NCBI GenBank assembly: GCA_965178125.1
Contig: OZ237740.1
Location: forward strand, 1,302,001-1,366,000
Reading direction: 5' to 3'
From: Bilabrum cf. latius
Lineage: Eukaryota; Bigyra: Bicosoecida; Bigyra; Bicosoecida
DNA: 64,000 nucleotides
In this document: one piece after another, positions 59,701-64,000 of the stretch
Layout of the letters: each line of letters starts with the position of its first letter
Numbering within the stretch: the stretch's first letter is position 1
Notes under the pieces: generated by a model
The model's input: the letters and a program-made list of their open reading frames with translations, nothing else
Database searches by the model: none
Told to the model about the DNA's origin: nothing
Position numbers and translations under genes: made by a program

Positions 59701-62700
59701 CCAAGGTCGCCAAGGCCAGCCCGCTGAGGGAGGAGGCGGCGGAGGAGGACTCCAGGGCCACGGAGCAGGCGCAGGCCGTGCTCAAGTCGCTGCTGACCCC
59801 GGGGCTGTACAACATGATCCGGCCCCCGCCCACCGCCGAGGAGAGGCTGGCAGCGGCCCGGAGGGACAGGGAGGCCGCGGCTGCCTCAGGCGCAGGGTCG
59901 GGCGCTGCCGGCGAAGCGGACTCGGAGCAGAATGCGCCCGGTGCAGGCGCGGGGGCCCAGTCGCAGTCGCAGTCGCACGAGTCCTTCGTGCGGGTTGCCC
60001 TCCGCGGGCGGCCCACGGAGAAGCCGAGGGTCATCTGGACGGAGCACCTGCGGAGGAGGCTGCTGCGGAGGCTGAGCCACGAGGCAACTTACGCGGACCA
60101 GCGGGCCGTGGCCCAGTGCCTCCGGGAGACCGTGGGCGTCGGTTCGCCCTGGAGCTGGCGGGACGTGTCCAAGAAGGCGAGGCGGAGGCTGAGCAAGGCG
60201 GTGCGAGGGATCATGGCCACCGGTCGCATGTCGGCGCTGGCGCGGATGGCAGCGAGAGGCAGGGACGGGGAGGAAGACGAGGACGAGGACGAGGACCCGA
60301 ACGAGGACCCCTCTGGCAGCGGCACCGGCTCTAGAGGCGTGGCCAGAGGAGGCGCTGCCTCTGCGGCTGCGGCGCACGAACAAGAGGCGCAGGACGACGC
60401 TGCCCAGCGCGCGATCGAAGCCAAGATCGTCCACGGGCACGTCGCGGCGAGACTCGGTGCCAAAACAGCGGGGGGCGGCGTTGCTGGAGCGGGTCTCGGC
60501 GCGCTGGGCGGGTCCCTCGGCGCGGGGAGTGCGGGCAGCGCGCTTGGCGGCGGGTCCGGGGTGGGCCCCGGTGGCCTCGGCGCGTTCGGTGCCAGCTCCG
60601 GCGTGGGGGGCGGTCCCGTGGGCGGTGTGGGCGGGCTCGGTCTGGGCTCGTCGGGGGAGGAGTTCGACACGGTGCTGCTGCCTCACAAGCGGGCCCCGCA
60701 CCCCATGCTGTGGCAGGGCGAGAGGTACTCGTCCCCCGACGAGTACCGCACGATCTTCCCCACGCTCGCCGAGGAGCTGGTTATCGAGGGCGTGTACGTG
60801 AGGCTGTACCTTCGAGAGAAGGACCTGAGCCAGGCCAAGCCCGAGCCCCGGTCCCTCGCCCTCTCGCTGCTCAACGACCTGCACGACCTGCACGACAAGT
60901 ACAGGGTGTACGACCCCATCCCGGAGAAAGAGCTCCGCGTCATGGCCATGCTGCTGCAGTCGGGGGCTACCCTGCTCGTGCGCATGCCCAGCCTGCGCTT
61001 CGTGTGCGCCGAGAGCGCGCACCTGCCCGCCCTGGTGACCATGCTGACCCGGGACCTCCTCGCGCACACGCGCACGATGCGGATGGGCCGCGGGGAGGGC
61101 GACGAGGTGGGCGGCATGGTGGGCCACCTGTGGGCCAAGGCCATCCACTCGGCGGTGGCCATGGCCTCCGTGGTGGCCAACTCACCCAAGGGCGCAGAGG
61201 CGCTCAGCTCCCAGCTGCACGCGGCGCACCTGCTGCTCCGCCGAGAGGAGATCCGCGGGGACGACGGGAGGTGGAGGGAGGCGCGGGAGGGGGAGGAGAG
61301 GGCCGCGCCTGGGCAGGGCACCGGCAGGAAGGCGGGGCCAGGGGAGGAGGAGGAGGACGAAGAGGTGGAGGAGAGTAGCGACGAAGAGGGGGGAGGGCAG
61401 GAGGGCGAGGGCCTGGGTGCACTCTCCACCCGCGGGGCCAAGCGGCTGTACATGGGCGAGGCGGCCTCGGGGATGCTCATGGACCGGAGGATCAAGCGCA
61501 CCGTGGCGACGTTCTGCCTCAGGCTGCTGGGGCACGTGCTGCGGAGGCACACGCCCTGCCGGCACATGTTCGCGGACCACGGTATCGCGCTGACTGTTCT
61601 CTCGGTCCTGTCCGAGGCCCTGCAGAAGCAGTCGGACGAGAAGCGGCTGCTGGCGGTGCGGGCGATCGTGGCTGCGGCGGGAGGAGGGGCCGCGCCACCG
61701 TCGTCGAGGACGTCGAGCGGTGGAGGCACGGCCCCGGCGGCGGCCGTGGCGGCGGGGGGGGCTGCCTCGGGGGCCGGGGCGGGAGCGGGAGAGCAGGCCG
61801 GGGGAGGATCGAGCCAGGAGGGTATGGACGGGGAGGCGGCGCTGACGATGCAGGGAGGGGTGGACGCCGCGAACGACACCAAGAGCGCCGTGGCGGAGGG
61901 GCTGGGCGACGGGGAGGCAGAGACGCGGGCGCTGGGATACGTGTGCCAGGTGCTATGGCCGCTGTTCGATAACAAGCTGCGGAAGAGGCAGGTGCTGGCC
62001 CGCGGGTGGGCTTTGCCCCAGGGCGTGGTGGCTGCCTGGAAGCAGAACTTGCGGGAGCCGCACATCTATTGGGGCAAGGACACGAGGGAGGACGTGGTGA
62101 ACTTTGTGATCCAGGAGTGGACCGCCATGGACGACTGGCTCGCGTCCAGGCCGGAAGAGCCCTTCCGTTACCGCCTCGACTCTCTGCGGGACAGGCTCAA
62201 GCGTCCCGCGCTCGAGAAGCAGCTCATCGTGGCCGACGTGTTCGTGCACGCATTCAACCGGAAGCCTTTCTTCCGGGACCTCGAGCCCAAGCCCTTTTTG
62301 CAGGCTCTGCTGGAGCGCGCGGGGACGGCCTACCCCATCGTGACCAACCCGGGGGTCACTCCCGAGCAGCTGGCAGACGTGCACGGCCTCTGGCGGGCCG
62401 TCGGCCACGTGCTGGAGTCGCACTCGTCACTCAGCGAGGACAAGGTGTGCGTGGACGCGGTGCCCCTGCTCCTGAGCTACCTGCTGCCCGCGGTTGCCTT
62501 CCACGCGCAGCACGCCGTGCTGGGCGTGCTGCACGCACTGGTGCAGGACACGGCCATCGTGGAGGCCGCGGATGCGTGCAGCCCCACCACCGCCGCGCGG
62601 GTGCTGGCGGTGTTCCCTGCCGCGCGGGGGGCAAGGGGGGCCGGTGGTGCTGGTGGTGCTGGTGGTGGTGCGGCAGGCGGGGCGGCGAGTGGGAGCGGGG

Positions 62701-63347
62701 CCTCGGGGGGTACTCAAGCCGCCGCCGATGACGTGGACAGCGTGCAGGACGGCAGCAGCGACGAAGATGAAGATGGAGATCAGGACGACGGCGACGAGCC
62801 GGACCCACTCCCTTCGGGCGAGTCGCTGCTGCTGGACACGATCGCTGGCATGTGCAAGCGGAGCAGTGCCCTGGGCCGGAGGTTCTTCCTCTCTGGTGTG
62901 GCTCTATATGCGGTGCACCTGCTGGCGACTCACGCGGGCGACGATGCCGCGGTGCCCATGGAGGTGGCTGCCCCTGCCGCCCGCGTGCTGTGCACCCTTG
63001 TGCTGGACCGGTCCCACGGGATGGCAGTCAAGGAGGTCGTCTGCGACATGCTGACGCCTTCCTTCAGCCTGCAGACGGCCTTCGAGCGCAAGCCCGAGGC
63101 CTTTGTGCGGTACTTTCTGAGGGACCACCGGGACGAGTCCTCTGGCCGCCGGTGGAACGGGGAGGCGAGGGAGAGGCTGCAGCAGTTCCTGGCCACGGAG
63201 ATATCAAACCTGGAGCAGGCCGTGAAGCGGGCAGGGGTGGACTCGTGGGATGGGAGGTCCCCACGCTGGGATTCTGCGAGGCTGCGGCAGCTGCACGCCA
63301 CGCCGATCGACGTGGCAGTGTTGCGGGAAGGGGCTGCCGGGGACTGA
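50790..63347 (+). CDS. RME-8/DNAJC13-like endosomal scaffold, J motif not seen
   Basis: Exons 50790-50906, 51002-51049, 51144-51496 and 51611-63347; introns of 95, 94 and 114 nt; 4084 aa; TGA stop; two TAG codons (54600, about 54780). RME-8 is a peripheral endosomal protein that recruits Hsc70 for clathrin and retromer sorting. Evidence is the repeated pair typical of RME-8: an IWN-like helix (VWRGVSLAELRQGLWEEE near 732; LWSADMRRTLMRQL near 1736; IWTEHLRRRLLRRL near 2979; YWGKDTREDVVNFV near 3658; WNGEARERLQQFLATEI near 4020), usually followed by a GVYLRVY-type strand (near 830, 1849, 3233, 3710) and a Pro-x-x-FL-LL element. No HPD-containing J domain is visible between repeats 2 and 3, where RME-8 has it. 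Gly/Ser/acidic inserts almost double the length. MGQTPS at the start fits N-myristoylation. Confidence 0.72.
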
Positions 63348-63488
63348 TTTGTTGCTACTCGCCAGTTGGAGCCTTTTGCCTTTTGATTGCGCCGCACATC
63401 ACATCGGACTGAATTATAATCCGATGTATTTTGGGGTTCGAACCCACACAATCGAGCCCAGGCGTGCTTGAAACGGTCACGCCGGCTT

Positions 63489-63530
63489 ATGTGGCCGAAC
63501 GACTCCGAGTCGTTCAATTTCGGCCCACAT
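63489..63530. repeat. Imperfect inverted repeat (hairpin)
   Basis: An inner perfect 8-bp stem GAACGACT/AGTCGTTC (63497-63504 with 63508-63515) has a 3-nt loop. It is flanked by an outer arm ATGTGGCC paired with GGCCCACAT, with one bulged base and a small internal loop. It lies in the 205-bp gap between the RME-8-like stop and the next start, so it could be a 3'-end element of the former or a regulatory site of the latter. Confidence 0.6.
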
Positions 63531-63552
63531 TGGCACTTCCTTCCTTCACAAG

Positions 63553-64000
63553 ATGAAGCGACTATGCTCGATTCTGTTGCTCCCTTTTATCGTTGAGCTT
63601 GGGTCAGCACGCACCTCCGTGGCATTCTAGGGCGGTGGGGCGCTGGGACACGCCGCAGCGTCGTATTTGCTATCCAACTTGCAGCTAGTTGCAAACGTCC
63701 AAGCGAATGCTACCGATGCTCAATGCCTTTCTGGTGGATATGACCTCTGCGTTACTGTTGGAAACACCTACTTGGCTCATCAGATTGCGGGCGTGCCTCT
63801 CAATCTGTCTACACTGGGCAGCGAAGCATTCGGCGTAGCGACAAACCAGAGTGGAACGACGCTTGTTCTGGCGGCATATGGTAACGCGTACATCAACAGC
63901 AGCGGGTTTAGCACAGAAGGGCCCGTGAACGGCGCCCTGTACGGGGCATTCGCAATCTTGGAATCGCTCGGATTCGGGTTTCTGCATCCGCTCGAGCCGC
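63553..64000 (+). CDS. Secreted glycosidase, N-terminal part
   Basis: ATG at 63553; open to the window end with one TAG read as Gln. 149 codons seen. The start MKRLCSILLLPFIVELGSA is a signal peptide. The rest resembles the N-terminal zincin-like domain found before the catalytic barrel of alpha-glucuronidases and GH20-type enzymes, ending GALYGAFAILESLGFGFLHPLEP, where families of this type have a YG-x(4)-LE-x-LG-x-x-FLHP-like motif. Several Asn sequons fit secretion. Catalytic residues lie beyond the window, so the enzyme class is a guess; secretion and carbohydrate link are more certain. It would extend the set of secreted polysaccharide enzymes in this window. Confidence 0.6.

Noticed and set aside
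57119-60030. Possible J domain in the RME-8-like protein
   Set aside because: I looked for an HPD tripeptide flanked by helices between repeats 2 and 3 and found none. A divergent J domain cannot be excluded without a profile search.
63383-63456. tRNA-like 74-nt segment with TTCGAAC loop and a 7-bp end stem
   Set aside because: The acceptor-like ends pair and the T-loop is perfect, but the T-stem has a mismatch, there is no D-arm GG, and the middle hairpin has an 11-nt loop instead of a 7-nt anticodon loop. Not callable as a tRNA without a covariance-model search.
1-64000. Reading the TAG-interrupted genes as pseudogenes or sequencing errors
   Set aside because: Only TAG interrupts. There are no frameshifts and no internal TAA or TGA in the called frames, and intron phases are intact. 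Random decay would not be limited to one codon.
1-64000. TAG = leucine (as in some algal mitochondria and a reported rhizarian)
   Set aside because: At the GH3, PGAP3 and prune sites the expected residue is Gln or Glu, and TAG sits inside CAG/CAA runs. Leu does not fit any of these.
1-64000. Bacterial or organelle origin of the window
   Set aside because: Spliceosomal introns, PGAP3, RME-8-type repeats and MyTH4 are eukaryotic nuclear features.
1-64000. CRISPR arrays, insertion sequences, retroelements or viral genes
   Set aside because: No spaced direct repeats of CRISPR type, terminal repeats, transposase, integrase or reverse-transcriptase motifs were seen.

Overview
This looks like nuclear DNA from a gene-dense, GC-rich protist with a non-standard genetic code. 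It is eukaryotic because several genes carry short GT-AG introns (about 60 to 155 nt, donors mostly GTGAG or GTAAG) and because the families are eukaryotic: a PGAP3/Per1 GPI remodeller, an RME-8-type scaffold, prune/PPX1 and MyTH4. Read with the standard code, almost every gene falls into fragments ending at TAG. Read with TAG as glutamine, the fragments join in one frame and each gene runs to TGA. I count roughly 100 in-frame TAG codons over 16 genes, and no in-frame TAA except one directly after a terminal TAG and before a TGA. At recognisable sites TAG stands where Gln (or Glu/Gln) is expected: the NSxETNR motif of a GH3 glycosidase, the xYFGKWP motif of PGAP3 and the GNxAAD motif of prune/PPX1. 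It also sits inside Gln runs. I cannot name the species. No tRNA or rRNA gene was found, so the predicted tRNA-Gln(CUA) must lie elsewhere.

Layout: 1-1767, the 3' part of a disordered protein. 2028-6572, a leucine-rich-repeat protein with a long disordered tail. 6840-14616, a secreted carbohydrate-enzyme group: a pectate-lyase-like beta-helix protein (minus), a clan GH-A/GH5-like hydrolase and a GH3 glucosidase/xylosidase (both plus). The first two diverge from a 111-bp gap. 14933-16579, an unknown protein (minus). 16758-18818, a prune/PPX1-like DHH phosphatase. 19026-22994, a disordered Ser/Arg-rich protein. 23141-28011, three minus-strand genes: PGAP3-like, a DsbA-like thioredoxin-fold protein and a coiled-coil protein. 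28159-40621, a giant secreted kelch/IPT-like protein with about 38 TAG codons. 40750-48938, a large MyTH4-containing protein with two internal tandem-repeat tracts. 49397-50586, a membrane-anchored SPFH/band-7 protein. 50790-63347, a 4084-residue RME-8/DNAJC13-like scaffold. 63553-64000, the start of a secreted glycosidase.

Gaps between genes are mostly 100-320 bp, so promoters and 3' ends are packed tightly. Functionally there are two themes. One is secreted polysaccharide breakdown (pectate lyase, GH5-like, GH3 and the last gene), which suggests feeding on plant or algal wall material. The other is membrane and endosome biology (PGAP3, SPFH, RME-8-like). Exon limits are my own splice calls, checked only for reading-frame consistency.
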